Positions 50,678-60,104 of a stretch of 64,000 bases of DNA are shown here, piece after piece. Position 1 is the first letter of the stretch, and each line of letters opens with the position of its first letter. The translations under genes and the position numbers were made by a program. The stretch is from Micromonospora chalcea (GTDB lineage: Bacteria > Actinomycetota > Actinomycetes > Mycobacteriales > Micromonosporaceae), in assembly GCF_002926165.1 (NCBI RefSeq), contig NZ_MAGP01000094.1, forward strand, positions 33,369-97,368, written 5' to 3'. The notes beneath the pieces were generated by a model. It was not told the DNA's origin and ran no database searches. It was given only the letters and a program-made list of their open reading frames with translations.

Positions 50678-51670
50678 ATGGGACTCCGTCCCAACCTGCT
50701 GACCCGGCGTACCGCCGGTGTCGCGACGTCGACCCTCGCGCTGCTGCTCAGCACCGCCGCCGTCGGCGTCGTCCCCGCTGCTTCGGCCTTCTCGGCCGCC
50801 CCGGCCGGCGTCTGCGCCGAGCCTGCTGACGCCCACGCCGACGAGCACGCGAACGCTCGCGTCGCGAAGGGCGGCAGCGCCAAGCTCGACCCCAACCACC
50901 TGACCGCCAAGCAGGTCCAGGACCGGGAGGCCGACCTCGCCGCCGCGCAGCGCGAGCGGGCCAACTTCCGGACCGGCGCGGTCACCCCGCTGGCCACCGT
51001 GACGATCCCGGTCGTCGTGCACGTCATCCAGGAGAACAGCACCCGGGCCGGCGGCAACATCACCGACTCGATGATCAACCAGCAGATCACCGTGCTGAAC
51101 CAGTCGTACGCGGGCTCGACCGGCGGCGCCGCCACCGCCTTCGGCTTCCAGCTCACGAAGATCAACCGGGTGACCAACCCGTCGTGGTACCCGATCGTGC
51201 AGGGCTCCTCCGCCGAGCGCTCGATGAAGACCTCGCTGCGCGAGGGCGGCAAGAACACGCTGAACATCTACCTCGGCGAGCTGAGCGACAGCCTGCTGGG
51301 CTGGGCGACGTTCCCGAAGCGGACGCTGGACAAGATGGACGGCGTGGTCGTGCTCAACGAGTCGCTGCCCGGCGGCACCGCCACCAACTACAACCAGGGT
51401 GACACCGGCACCCACGAGGTCGGCCACTGGCTGAACCTCTACCACACCTTCCAGGGCGGCTGCTCCGGCTCGGGCGACAGCGTCTCCGACACCCCGGCCG
51501 AGGCGTCCCCGGCGTACCAGTGCCCGACCGGCCGCGACACCTGCTCGACCGCCGGCAAGGACCCGATCACCAACTTCATGGACTACACGTACGACTCCTG
51601 CATGTACCAGTTCACCGCCGGCCAGGCGAGCCGCATGCTCACCGCGTGGAACGCCTACCGCGCAGCCTGA
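50678..51670 (+). CDS. Secreted M43-family zinc metalloprotease
   Basis: The 330-residue exported protein has a signal peptide (TRR near residue 10, then a hydrophobic core to about 35, ASA-type cleavage). A propeptide-like charged region and a metzincin catalytic domain follow, with THEVGHWLNLYH near residue 250 (HExxHxxxxxH zinc site) and the FMDYTYDSCMYQF Met-turn near 305. Four Cys near the end probably form disulfides. It belongs to the pappalysin/cytophagalysin-like M43 family. ATG 50678 has GAGG upstream. A terminator follows. Confidence 0.9.
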   Translation: MGLRPNLLTRRTAGVATSTLALLLSTAAVGVVPAASAFSAAPAGVCAEPADAHADEHANARVAKGGSAKLDPNHLTAKQVQDREADLAAAQRERANFRTGAVTPLATVTIPVVVHVIQENSTRAGGNITDSMINQQITVLNQSYAGSTGGAATAFGFQLTKINRVTNPSWYPIVQGSSAERSMKTSLREGGKNTLNIYLGELSDSLLGWATFPKRTLDKMDGVVVLNESLPGGTATNYNQGDTGTHEVGHWLNLYHTFQGGCSGSGDSVSDTPAEASPAYQCPTGRDTCSTAGKDPITNFMDYTYDSCMYQFTAGQASRMLTAWNAYRAA

Positions 51671-51688
51671 CCGCCTCGTACCGCGTAC

Positions 51689-51723
51689 CGGTGCCGGCCC
51701 TGTCCTCGGACGGGCCGGCACCG
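51689..51723. terminator. Terminator after metalloprotease gene
   Basis: CGGTGCCGGCCC (51689-51700) pairs with GGGCCGGCACCG (51712-51723); inner bases can extend the stem with one bulge. It also serves the convergent PPOX-family gene. Confidence 0.85.
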
Positions 51724-51741
51724 CTCGTTTCGGGGTCGAGG

Positions 51742-52287
51742 TCAGGCGGCCGGGCGGCGGGTGTCGAAGCCGTGCCGGCCGCGCCGGCCCTCCGCGCCCA
51801 CCGGCTCACGCCGGGCCGGTTCGGCCCCGAGCGGGTCGAGCCACACCCGCACTTGCGGCGGAGCGGCGCCGGGCTGGGCGACAGGGTCGCGCCGGGTCAG
51901 CATCGCCGCCTCGACTGTGAACTCGAACAGCCGCCAGTCACCATGTGGCGACGCGCGGGCGATCCGGGCCAGCCGCGTCACGGTGGCCGGGTCGGTCACC
52001 GGCAGCGCGCGCCCCGCGACGTACGCCTCGTCGTCGCTCTCCTCGGGCGGGAACGAGTGCAGCGCGTAGCGGCCGTCGCGTTCGAGGTCACGGCGCTTCG
52101 GCGAGTCGATGACGAAGCACCATAGGCCGTCGTCGGTGAACACCGGGGAGACCGGGTGGACGCGGGGGCCGCCGTCGGCGCGGACCGTGGCGAGGTAGCC
52201 GAAGCCCGGCCCGTACTGCTGCATCAGGAGGCGGATCTCGCCGGCGAGGCGGGGCTCGTCGGCGGCGAATTCGGACCAGGAAGCCAT
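51742..52287 (-). CDS. Pyridoxamine 5'-phosphate oxidase-family (split-barrel) protein
   Basis: The 181-residue protein has the FMN-binding split-barrel pattern: GFGYLATVRADGGPRVHPVSPVF near residue 28, LWCFVIDSPKRRDLERDGRYALH near 54, and a WRLFEFTVEAAML strand near 117. It is probably a flavin- or F420-dependent reductase or a haem-binding protein; the substrate is unknown. The start ATG lies 79 bp from the divergent dcd start. Confidence 0.87.
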   Translation of the reverse strand: MASWSEFAADEPRLAGEIRLLMQQYGPGFGYLATVRADGGPRVHPVSPVFTDDGLWCFVIDSPKRRDLERDGRYALHSFPPEESDDEAYVAGRALPVTDPATVTRLARIARASPHGDWRLFEFTVEAAMLTRRDPVAQPGAAPPQVRVWLDPLGAEPARREPVGAEGRRGRHGFDTRRPAA

Positions 52288-52353
52288 GCGGACATCCTAT
52301 CGAACACGTGTACGAAGAAGTAGTGCGACACGCAGGTCACCCATACCGGTCGC

Positions 52354-52359
52354 TATGGT
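52354..52359 (+). promoter_or_regulatory. -10 box for leaderless dcd
   Basis: TATGGT is 6 nt before the ATG at 52366. Confidence 0.65.
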
Positions 52360-52365
52360 GTTCCG

Positions 52366-52944
52366 ATGCTGCTCTCCGACCGCGACCTGATCTCCGAGAT
52401 CAAGGCCGGCACGCTCGCGCTGGAGCCCTTCGAGCCCACGCTGGTGCAGCCGTCGAGCATCGACGTACGCCTGGACCGGCTGTTCCGGGTCTTCAACAAC
52501 CACCTCTACACACACATCGACCCGTCGGTCCAGCAGGACGACCTCACCTCGATGGTGGAGGTGCCCGAGGGCCAGCCATTCGTGCTGCACCCGGGCGAGT
52601 TCGTGCTCGCCTCCACGCTTGAGGTGATCTCGCTGGGCGACCAGCTCGCGGGCCGGCTCGAGGGCAAGTCGAGCCTGGGGCGGCTGGGTCTGCTGACCCA
52701 CTCGACAGCCGGTTTCATCGACCCCGGCTTCTCCGGTCACGTCACGCTGGAGCTGTCGAACGTGGCGAACCTGCCGATCACGCTCTGGCCCGGCATGAAG
52801 ATCGGCCAGCTCTGCATCTTCCGGCTCTCCTCGCCGGCCGAGCACCCGTACGGCTCGGCCGTCTACGGCTCGCGTTACCAGGGGCAGCGCGGCCCGACGC
52901 CGAGCCGGTCCTGGCAGAGCTGGCGCACCTGGCCGACGCGCTGA
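52366..52944 (+). CDS. dcd: dCTP deaminase (probably bifunctional, releasing dUMP)
   Basis: The 192-residue trimeric enzyme has [17 protein letters not shown] near residue 28, [20 protein letters not shown] near 75, the [11 protein letters not shown] nucleotide-binding motif near 99, and [21 protein letters not shown] near 114. In actinobacteria such as Mycobacterium tuberculosis the enzyme also hydrolyses dUTP, giving dUMP for thymidylate synthesis. The gene is leaderless. The dispersed 52-bp repeat follows. Confidence 0.95.
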   Translation: MLLSDRDLISEIKAGTLALEPFEPTLVQPSSIDVRLDRLFRVFNNHLYTHIDPSVQQDDLTSMVEVPEGQPFVLHPGEFVLASTLEVISLGDQLAGRLEGKSSLGRLGLLTHSTAGFIDPGFSGHVTLELSNVANLPITLWPGMKIGQLCIFRLSSPAEHPYGSAVYGSRYQGQRGPTPSRSWQSWRTWPTR

Positions 52945-52958
52945 CGCCGCCCGCAGTT

Positions 52959-53010
52959 GTTAAGAAGGGCCCCCTCCTCTACCGGAGGCGTTAAGAGGGG
53001 GCCCTTCCTT
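52959..53010. repeat. 52-bp dispersed repeat, copy 2 (bidirectional terminator)
   Basis: It matches copy 1 (32469-32520) at 49 of 52 positions. As in copy 1 it fills the gap between convergent genes; its last two bases are part of the stop codon of the NlpC/P60 gene. Confidence 0.85.
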
Positions 53011-54040
53011 ACACGCGGCCGTAGCTGTTGATGTCGCCGTCGTCGACCCGCTTCATCGTGATGGGCTTGCCGGACTGGGAGGCGTGCACCACCCAGCCGT
53101 CGCCCACGTACATCGCCACGTGGTGCAGGTCGCTGTAGTAGAAGACGAGATCGCCGGCGCGCAGCTCGGCCCGGCTGATGCGCTTCGTCACGCCGTGCTG
53201 CTGGCGTGCGCTGTGCGGCAGCGAGACGCCGCCCTTGGCCCAGGCCGCCATGGTGAGGCCCGAGCAGTCGAAGTGGTCCGGGCCGGCGGCGCCCCAGACG
53301 TAGATCTTGCCGATCTGGGCGCAGGCGAACTTCACCGCCGCTCCGGCCGGGCCGCCGGGATAGCCGGCCGGGCAGGGCGCCGGGCGCAGCGGGCCGCCGC
53401 CGCCCTTGCCGTACACCTTGAGCCGCAGCTTCTCCAGCTTGGCGATCTCGGCGTCGATCTGCTTCTTCTTCGCCGCGAGCTGGGCCTCGGTGCGCGCCAG
53501 GCCGGCGATCATCTCGTCCAGCGGCTTCTTCTTCGCCGCCAGCTCGTCGCGCAGCGCGGCGACCGAGCGCACCTGCTCGTGCTGGCGGTGCGCGAACCGG
53601 TCGAGCAGCTCCAGGCCGTCGACCAGGTCACTGGGTGAGCGGCTGCCGAGCAGCGCGTTGACCGTGGAGAGGTTGTCGGCCTTGTAGGCGTCGGCGGCGA
53701 GGCCGCCCACCTGACCGAGCGCGGCGTCCACCCGCGCCTGGAGGGGTGCGATCTGGCGGCCGAGCGCGTCGGCCTGCTTGCGCCGCGCGGCGAGCTGCTC
53801 GCGTACGTCGTTGACCTGCTCGATGACCGGTTCGAGCTTGTTCCAGTCGCGGTCGATCTGGGCCTCGATCTCGGCGACCGAGGGTTCGGCGTGTGCCGCA
53901 GTGGCGCCGCCGGTCAGTACGACGGCGGTGCCGACCAGTGCGGCGAGGGCGGTGGTGAAGCGGGACCAGCGGGAACGCGGCGCGGCGCTGGACCGGTCGA
54001 CCGACCGGTTCGACGACGGCCGCGGGGCATGGAGTGCCAC
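53009..54040 (-). CDS. Secreted NlpC/P60 peptidoglycan endopeptidase, riboswitch-controlled
   Basis: The 343-residue protein has a signal peptide (hydrophobic core about residues 28-45, AHA cleavage) and a long coiled-coil (about 55-200) typical of RipA-type hydrolases. The C-terminal NlpC/P60 domain has the catalytic Cys in HFDCSGL near 262 and the catalytic His in HHVAMYVG near 310. It cleaves stem peptides of the wall. It starts with GTG 54040 behind GAAGGAG at long spacing. A ydaO riboswitch lies directly upstream. A paralogue is at 56529-57539. Confidence 0.92.
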   Translation of the reverse strand: MALHAPRPSSNRSVDRSSAAPRSRWSRFTTALAALVGTAVVLTGGATAAHAEPSVAEIEAQIDRDWNKLEPVIEQVNDVREQLAARRKQADALGRQIAPLQARVDAALGQVGGLAADAYKADNLSTVNALLGSRSPSDLVDGLELLDRFAHRQHEQVRSVAALRDELAAKKKPLDEMIAGLARTEAQLAAKKKQIDAEIAKLEKLRLKVYGKGGGGPLRPAPCPAGYPGGPAGAAVKFACAQIGKIYVWGAAGPDHFDCSGLTMAAWAKGGVSLPHSARQQHGVTKRISRAELRAGDLVFYYSDLHHVAMYVGDGWVVHASQSGKPITMKRVDDGDINSYGRV

Positions 54041-54059
54041 CGGGCGTCCGTACTCCTTC

Positions 54060-54188
54060 TTCCGTACCGCCTACCGGGTTAGCTGACGGATTCGGGCGGG
54101 AAGGGAGCCGCCCTACCGCAGCAGCGCTGCGGATTCACCCCAGGTACCTGGTTCCCCGGCTCGCCCGGAGGCGACTCGGCGGTGTCGG
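54060..54188 (-). ncRNA. ydaO/yuaA-type c-di-AMP riboswitch (leader of NlpC/P60 gene)
   Basis: Reading the minus strand, the leader contains CCGGGGAACC, GGGGTGAATC, GGGCGGCTCCC and GAATCCGTCAGCTAACC in the order of the ydaO-yuaA consensus. The ACCGCC (54178-54183) and GGCGGT (54066-54071) ends form the closing P1 stem. In other actinobacteria this riboswitch switches off wall-hydrolase genes when c-di-AMP is high. It ends about 20 nt before the start codon, so it can act on translation or transcription. The exact 5' limit is estimated. Confidence 0.9.
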
Positions 54189-54320
54189 ACCGTCACCGAC
54201 CGGGTTGGACGGTGAGACGTGCGGCCGACGATTCACCAGAGTAGGGACCACCGTTATCGATCCGCAACTTCCAGCGCCGTGACACTCCGTACGCGATCCA
54301 GCGCCACACCGCGCACGGAG

Positions 54321-54337
54321 GTGAAATTTTCTTTCAC
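54321..54337. promoter_or_regulatory. Palindrome upstream of amidase gene
   Basis: GTGAAA and TTTCAC (54321-54326, 54332-54337) face each other in an AT-rich patch about 95 bp before the amidase start, and TTGACC lies near 54362. It is a possible operator/promoter. Confidence 0.4.
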
Positions 54338-54429
54338 GACTGATTACTTACTGGAAAGGGATTGACCATCGCGGGTGTGCGGAGTGAGGGTGGAAACGCA
54401 GTGACCCCCATCCCTGTCCAGGAGGTTCG

Positions 54430-56463
54430 ATGCACCTCTCCGCCCCGCCGTCGGGCAGACGGATACTGCTCGCCGCCGCCGTGGCCACGGCCACCGCGCT
54501 GGCGACCACCGGCCCGGTTACCGCCGCGCCGGACACGTCCGCGCCCGCGAGCGACCGGCAACAACAATACGCCGCCGCCGCGGCCGAGTACGGCGTGCCC
54601 CAGAACGTGCTGCTCGGTGTCTCCTATCTGGAGTCCCGCTGGGACACCCACCCGGGTCAGCCCAGCACCAGCGGCGGCTACGGCCCGATGCACCTGACCG
54701 ACGCCGCGCACATCCTCGCCACGCCGGGCAGCGCCCACGTCGACGAGGACGAGGACCCGCGCGGCGACGACTCCCGGCCGCTGAAGCTCGACCCGGCCAC
54801 CGCCGCCGCGCCGACGCGGGAGACGCCGCTGCCGAGCGCCTCGCTCCAGACGCTCGACGCGGCCGCCGCGCTCACCGGGCTGGACGCGGGGACGCTGCGC
54901 ACCGACCCGGCCGCGAACATCCGCGGCGGCGCGGCGCTGCTGTCGTCGTACCAGAAGGCTCTGGGCGGGCCGGTCGGCGCCGGCACCGACCCGGCGGCCT
55001 GGTACGCCGCGGTGGCCCGCTACTCCGGCGCGGACACCGCCGACGCGGCGGCGGCCTTCGCCGACGAGGTCTACGACCAGCTCGGCCAGGGCGCCACCCG
55101 GACCACCGACGACGGCCAGCGGGTCACGCTCGCCGCCACCGCCGCGAAGCCGGACCGCTCCCGGCTGGCCCGCATCGGCCTGCGCACCGCGCAGCGGCCG
55201 GACGGACTGGAGTGCCCGGTCCGGCTGGCCTGCGAGTGGATTCCCGCGCCCTACGAGCAGCTCAGCGACGACCCGGGCGACTACGGCAACCACGACCTGG
55301 CTGACCGGCCGAAGCAGCAGAAGATCGAGTACATCGTCATCCACGACACCGAGGGCTACTTCGGCCCGAGCGTCGACCTGGTGAAGCGGGCCGACTACCT
55401 GGGCTGGCACTACACGCTGCGCTCGGTGGACGGCTACATCGCCCAGCACATCAAGACCAAGGACGTGGGCTGGCACGCCGGCAACTGGTACGTCAACGCC
55501 AAGTCCATCGGCCTGGAGCACGAGGGCTTCGCCGGCCAGGGCACCTGGTACACCGAGGCGATGTACCGCACCTCCGCCAAGCTGGTCCGCCACCTGGCGC
55601 TGAAGTTCGGCATCCCGATGGACCGGCAGCACATCATCGGCCACGACAACGTGCCCGGCATCACCGCCGCCAACGTGGGCGGCATGCACTGGGACCCGGG
55701 GCCCTACTGGGACTGGTCGCACTACTTCGACCTGATGAAGGCGCCGTTCCGCGGCACCGGCACGGCGAAGACCGGCCTGGTCACCATCGACCCGGACTTC
55801 GCCACCAACCGGCCCGCGTTCACCGGTTGCAACCAGCAGCCGCCCGGCGTCCCGACGCCCACCCCGCCGGCGCAGCCGTGCCCCTCGCGCGGCTCCTCCG
55901 CGGTGATCCTGCGGACCGCGCCGAGCCCGGACGCCCCGCTCGTCAACGACCTCGGGCTGCGCCCGGACGGCACGCCGGACACCATGTACATCTCCGACCA
56001 CGGCGCCCGCGCCTCGGCCGGCCAGACGTACGTGCTCGCCGGCCGGCAGGGCGACTGGACCGCGATCTGGTACCTCGGCCAGAAGGCGTGGTTCCACAAC
56101 CCGACCTCCGCGCCCACCGCCAAGTGGGCCACCGGCTTCGTGGTGACCCCGCGGCCCGGCAAGGCCACCATCCCGGTGTACGGCCGCGCCTACCCGGAGC
56201 AGTCCGCCTACCCGGACACCATCCCGTACCAGGCCATCTCTCCGCTGCAGTACACGTTCGCCGCCGGCCAGCGGTACGCGGTCGGCGGGGTGCTGCCCGG
56301 CGAGTACTACCGGGCGGTCTCGTTCGACGGTTCCGCACCGGGTGACCGGACCGTGGTACGCGGGAAGAACCAGTACGTGCAGGTCCAGTTCGGCCACCGG
56401 ATCATGTTCGTGAACCTGGACGACGTGCTGATCCTGCCGTCCCCGGTCGGCGCGCCGCGCTGA
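54430..56463 (+). CDS. Secreted N-acetylmuramoyl-L-alanine amidase (Amidase_2) with N-terminal lysozyme-like segment
   Basis: The 677-residue exported protein has a signal peptide (residues 1-~33). An SLT/lysozyme-like segment ([20 protein letters not shown] near 52) comes next, and then an Amidase_2 domain from about residue 298 to 440. That domain carries [18 protein letters not shown] and [10 protein letters not shown], which supply the zinc-binding His residues. The C-terminal ~200 residues are beta-rich. It should cut the lactyl-amide bond of peptidoglycan. ATG 54430 has AGGAGG. It and the two flanking NlpC/P60 genes form a wall-hydrolase cluster. Confidence 0.9.
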   Translation: MHLSAPPSGRRILLAAAVATATALATTGPVTAAPDTSAPASDRQQQYAAAAAEYGVPQNVLLGVSYLESRWDTHPGQPSTSGGYGPMHLTDAAHILATPGSAHVDEDEDPRGDDSRPLKLDPATAAAPTRETPLPSASLQTLDAAAALTGLDAGTLRTDPAANIRGGAALLSSYQKALGGPVGAGTDPAAWYAAVARYSGADTADAAAAFADEVYDQLGQGATRTTDDGQRVTLAATAAKPDRSRLARIGLRTAQRPDGLECPVRLACEWIPAPYEQLSDDPGDYGNHDLADRPKQQKIEYIVIHDTEGYFGPSVDLVKRADYLGWHYTLRSVDGYIAQHIKTKDVGWHAGNWYVNAKSIGLEHEGFAGQGTWYTEAMYRTSAKLVRHLALKFGIPMDRQHIIGHDNVPGITAANVGGMHWDPGPYWDWSHYFDLMKAPFRGTGTAKTGLVTIDPDFATNRPAFTGCNQQPPGVPTPTPPAQPCPSRGSSAVILRTAPSPDAPLVNDLGLRPDGTPDTMYISDHGARASAGQTYVLAGRQGDWTAIWYLGQKAWFHNPTSAPTAKWATGFVVTPRPGKATIPVYGRAYPEQSAYPDTIPYQAISPLQYTFAAGQRYAVGGVLPGEYYRAVSFDGSAPGDRTVVRGKNQYVQVQFGHRIMFVNLDDVLILPSPVGAPR

Positions 56464-56481
56464 CCTCTCCCCGAGAACGCG

Positions 56482-56513
56482 AAGGCCCCCGGTCCGTGCG
56501 GACCGGGGGCCTT
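56482..56513. terminator. Bidirectional terminator between wall-hydrolase genes
   Basis: A perfect 14-bp stem (56482-56495 with 56500-56513) with a 4-nt loop lies between the convergent amidase and NlpC/P60 genes. Confidence 0.9.
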
Positions 56514-56528
56514 TCGGTGTGACCGAGG

Positions 56529-57539
56529 TCAGGTGACCCGGACGAAGCCGGCGAGCGGCTGGGTGTTGATGCTCGACACCTGGACCGGCTTGCCTGTCCG
56601 GGGCGCGTGCACCATCACCCCGTTGCCGAGATAGAGCCCGACGTGATGCAGATCGGAGCCGAAGAACACCAGGTCACCCGGGCGCGCCTCGGAACGGGAC
56701 ACCTTGCGGCCCTCGTTCCACTGCGCGCCGGTGAAGTGGGTGAGCGAGATGCCCGCCGCCTTGTACGCGTACTGCGTGAGGCCGGAGCAGTCGAACGCGT
56801 TCGGGCCGGTGGCGCCCCACACGTACGGGTCGCCGACCTGGGCGCACGCCGTCGCGATCGCGGTACGCGCGGCGCTGCTCACCACGCCGTCGATCTTCGG
56901 GCAGCCCGCCGGGCGGATCGAGGTCACCGGCAGCATCGCGGTGAGCCGCTTGATCTCCGAGTCGATCTGCTTCTTCTTCGCCGCGAGGTCGTTCTGCTGC
57001 TTGGTCTCCAGCTCGATCAGCTCGTCGAGCTTCTCCTTCTGCCTGTTGTACTCGTCCCGCACCTTGAGCACACCGGCGATCTGACGGCGCTGGTCGTCGG
57101 CGATCCGGTCCAGCATGACCAGCTGCTCGGCCAGCGTGCCCGGCTTGGTGCTCACCAGCAGCGCGCCCAGCTCCTGCGACGGGCCCTGGATGTAGTAGCG
57201 GGCCGCGATGTCGCCGACCTTGTTCATGGCGAGCGTGGAGGCCAGCTCCAGCGGCACCATCTTGTCCTTCAGCGCCTTGGACTTCTTCTGGTTGGCGCGA
57301 AGCTGCGAGCGGACCTTGTTGAACTGCTCGATGGTGGGTTCGAGCTGCTCCCACTGCTTGTCGATCTGCGCGTCGATCTCGTCCACCGACGGCGCCGCGT
57401 GCGCCGGAGCCGTCAGCATCCCGGCGCCGACCGCGGCGGCCGCGACCAGGGTGACCAGACGGCGTGCCATCCGGTGGAACCCGGCACGTCGGCCGGGTGG
57501 AGCGCTCGGGGCGTGACGTTGAGGGGGCGTGGTTGCCAC
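56529..57539 (-). CDS. Secreted NlpC/P60 peptidoglycan endopeptidase, paralogue 2
   Basis: The 336-residue paralogue of the 53009 gene has a signal peptide (core about residues 28-48, AHAAPS), coiled-coil (about 50-215), and an NlpC/P60 domain with catalytic Cys in AFDCSGL near 250 and catalytic His in HHVGLYLG near 303. The segment LDELIELETKQQNDLAAKKK is characteristic of the hinge. GTG 57539 has AAGGAG at 9 nt; the longer frame to 57608 is not supported. No ydaO riboswitch is seen upstream, so its control differs from that of its sister. Confidence 0.91.
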   Translation of the reverse strand: MATTPPQRHAPSAPPGRRAGFHRMARRLVTLVAAAAVGAGMLTAPAHAAPSVDEIDAQIDKQWEQLEPTIEQFNKVRSQLRANQKKSKALKDKMVPLELASTLAMNKVGDIAARYYIQGPSQELGALLVSTKPGTLAEQLVMLDRIADDQRRQIAGVLKVRDEYNRQKEKLDELIELETKQQNDLAAKKKQIDSEIKRLTAMLPVTSIRPAGCPKIDGVVSSAARTAIATACAQVGDPYVWGATGPNAFDCSGLTQYAYKAAGISLTHFTGAQWNEGRKVSRSEARPGDLVFFGSDLHHVGLYLGNGVMVHAPRTGKPVQVSSINTQPLAGFVRVT

Positions 57540-57709
57540 CGGCACGGACTCCTTTGCAACCGACCGCCGGGCGCCTCGCGAGAGGGAAGATCGAGGCAGA
57601 CGACCCACAGCGGTCGGTGCCCCACATTAGGGAAGGCCTCCGGTGGAATCAAGGCGACCGTTTGTTCAATCACGTATCCGCAATCGATTGCACACCAAGG
57701 GTATTCATT

Positions 57710-58714
57710 TCATCTTCCGACGATGGCTGTCAATACGTCGTCGAGCGTCACCACGCCCATCGGCCGCCGTCCGTCGCTGACCAGCACCATGTGGCGGCGT
57801 TCGCGGCGCATCGCGAGCAGCAGGTCGGCGAGCGTACGGTCCGGCGGCACCACCGCCAGCGGCCGGTAGACAGCGGCCGGCACGGGGGCCCGGCGACTCG
57901 CGCCGGCGTACCCGAGCACGTCCTTCACGTGCACGAAACCGAGCACCCGGCGGGTGGACCGCTGCACCACCGGGAAGCGGGACCGGCCGGTGCGGGTCGC
58001 CAGCACCTCCAGCGACGCCGGTGAGACGTCCTCGGCCACTGTGGTGACAGTGGACCACTGTTGCAGCGCGTCCGCCGCCGTACGGCTGTGCAGGGCCAGC
58101 GCGCCGGTGATCCGGGCGTGCTCCTCGGCGTCCAGCAACCCCTCGGTACGCGCCTGCGAGACCAGCCCGGCCAGTTCCTCGGCGGTGAACACGGTTTTCA
58201 CCGCGTCTGTCGCCTCCACCCGCCACCACCGCAGCACCTGCCGGGACGCCCACTTCATCGCCAGCAGCAACGGCTTGGTGACCAGGCAGAACGCCAGCAT
58301 GGCCGGGCCGAGCCAGAGCGCCGAGGGCTCCGGACCGGCCAGCGTGATGTTCTTCGGCACCATCTCGCCGACCACCGTGTGCAGGAACACCACCACCGCC
58401 AGCGCGATGACGAAGGTCACCGGGTGCACCGCCGAGGCGGGCATCCCCAGCGCGGCGAACGGCCCCTCCAGCAGGTGGGCCAGCGCCGGCTCGGCGATCG
58501 CGCCGAGGCCGAGCGAACAGACGGTGATGCCGAGCTGCGCTCCGGCGATCATCAGCGGGATCTGGTTCATCGCGGCCAGCGCCCACCGGGCCCGCTTCGA
58601 CGTCGCCGCAAGCGGTTCGATCACCGTACGGCGGGAGGCGATCAGCGCGAACTCGCTGCCCACGAAGAACGCGTTGCCGAGCAGCAACACCACCGCCACG
58701 AGTAGTTCAGGCAC
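57710..58714 (-). CDS. Hemolysin-like CNNM/CorC-family protein (DUF21 plus CBS), gene 2
   Basis: The 334-residue membrane protein has a DUF21 domain (four helices; GNAFFVGSEFALIASRR near residue 14 and GEMVPKNITLA near 115) and a CBS pair (about 200-330) with FVHVKDVLGYA and GVVTLDDVLTAI. It belongs to a family linked to Mg2+/Co2+ export. It starts at GTG 58714, overlapping the gene upstream by 8 nt. There is no CorC_HlyC domain at the end, unlike its partner. Confidence 0.88.
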   Translation of the reverse strand: MPELLVAVVLLLGNAFFVGSEFALIASRRTVIEPLAATSKRARWALAAMNQIPLMIAGAQLGITVCSLGLGAIAEPALAHLLEGPFAALGMPASAVHPVTFVIALAVVVFLHTVVGEMVPKNITLAGPEPSALWLGPAMLAFCLVTKPLLLAMKWASRQVLRWWRVEATDAVKTVFTAEELAGLVSQARTEGLLDAEEHARITGALALHSRTAADALQQWSTVTTVAEDVSPASLEVLATRTGRSRFPVVQRSTRRVLGFVHVKDVLGYAGASRRAPVPAAVYRPLAVVPPDRTLADLLLAMRRERRHMVLVSDGRRPMGVVTLDDVLTAIVGR

Positions 58715-60104
58715 CGTCGTCGGGCTCCTCGGGGCGCACCACCCGCACCTGCTCGATCCGGTGCCGGTCGACCTCCACCACCGTGAACTCGTACCCGGCC
58801 TCGTCGACCGTCTCGCCCGGCACCGGGATGTGGCCCAGCCGCGCCATCAGGAAGCCGCCCAGCGTCTCGTACGGCCCGTCGGGCAGCCGGAACCCGGTCT
58901 GCTCGACCAGTTCGTCGGCGCGCAGCACGCCGTCGGCCAGGACGGTCCGCTCGCCGCCCGGCACGGTGAGCTCCACCGGCCCGGCGTCGTCGACCGCGTC
59001 CGGGTCGAACTCGTCGGCGATCTCCCCGACCAGTTCCTCGACCAGGTCCTCCACCGTCACCACGCCGTCGGTGCCGCCGTACTCGTCCACCACGATCGCC
59101 AGGTCCGCCCCGGCGGCCTTCAGCGCGGCCAGCACCCCGTTCAGGTTGAGGCTCTCCGGCACGTACACCGGTTCCCGGGCGACCGCGGCCACCGAGGTGA
59201 CGGCCCGGCGGGCCAGCGGCACCCCCAGCGCGTCGGGCACCCCGGCGACGCCGGTGACCAGGTCGAGCGTCTCCTCGTAGACCGGGAACCGGGTCCGGCC
59301 CGTCTGCCGGGAGAGGTCCAGCAGGTCGGCGACGGACGCGGTGGCGCGCAGCGCTGTCACGTCCACCCGGGGCGTCATCGCCTCGGCGGCCCGCTTGTCA
59401 CCGAAGCGGATCGTGCGCCGCAGCAGCATCGCGGTGTCCGGCGGCAGCGCGCCGGCCCGCGCCGAGATGGCCGCGAGCAGACCCAGCTCCTCCGGGGAGC
59501 GGGCGCTGGCCAGCTCCTCCTGCGGCTCCACGCCGAGGCGGCGCACCAGCCGGTTGGCGGACTCGTTCAGCAGCCGGATCAGCCAGCCGAACGTGCGGGA
59601 GAACGCGCGCATCGGCGCGGCGGTGGCGAGCGCCGCCGGCATCGGCCGGGCCAGCGCCAGGTTCTTCGGCACCAGCTCGCCGAAGAGCATCGAGATGAGC
59701 GTGGCCAGGGCCAGCGCGAGCAGGCCGGAGAAGCGTTCCGCGCCGCCGAGCGGATGCAGCAGCGGGGCGAAGATCCGGGCCAGCGCGGGTTCGGCGAGGT
59801 AGCCGGTGAGCAGCGCGGTGAGGGTGATACCGAGTTGCGCGCCGGAGAGCTGGAAGGACAGTTCGCGCAGCGCGCGGCGTACCGTGGCGGCCCGCCCGTC
59901 GCCCTCGGCGGCCCGCCTGTCGATCTCCGCCCGGTCCACGGTGACGAGGGCGAACTCGGCCGCGACGAAGAAGGCGTTGCCGGCGGTCAGCAGCACGAAA
60001 CCGACCAGGGGCAACAGCGTCAGAAGAAGAAGGCCGTCGATGGGCGTGATTGTGGCACGCGAGCGCCGACGGTGGGCCCCCGTGGCGCGCGACGGCGGCG
60101 GCAC
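58707..60104 (-). CDS. Hemolysin-like CNNM/CorC-family protein (DUF21, CBS, CorC_HlyC), gene 1
   Basis: The ~465-residue protein has DUF21 (GNAFFVAAEFALV near residue 43; GELVPKNLALARP near 142), two CBS domains (about 225-345; DEYGGTDGVVTVEDLVEELVG near 320) and a C-terminal CorC_HlyC transporter-associated domain. The start is uncertain. The only upstream GTG (60104) falls inside the stem of the terminator at 60090-60126. Downstream, an ATC codon sits exactly 7 nt after CACAAT at 60041. I therefore give the outer bound of the frame. It overlaps the next CNNM gene by 8 nt. Confidence 0.85.
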   Translation of the reverse strand: MPPPSRATGAHRRRSRATITPIDGLLLLTLLPLVGFVLLTAGNAFFVAAEFALVTVDRAEIDRRAAEGDGRAATVRRALRELSFQLSGAQLGITLTALLTGYLAEPALARIFAPLLHPLGGAERFSGLLALALATLISMLFGELVPKNLALARPMPAALATAAPMRAFSRTFGWLIRLLNESANRLVRRLGVEPQEELASARSPEELGLLAAISARAGALPPDTAMLLRRTIRFGDKRAAEAMTPRVDVTALRATASVADLLDLSRQTGRTRFPVYEETLDLVTGVAGVPDALGVPLARRAVTSVAAVAREPVYVPESLNLNGVLAALKAAGADLAIVVDEYGGTDGVVTVEDLVEELVGEIADEFDPDAVDDAGPVELTVPGGERTVLADGVLRADELVEQTGFRLPDGPYETLGGFLMARLGHIPVPGETVDEAGYEFTVVEVDRHRIEQVRVVRPEEPDDGA

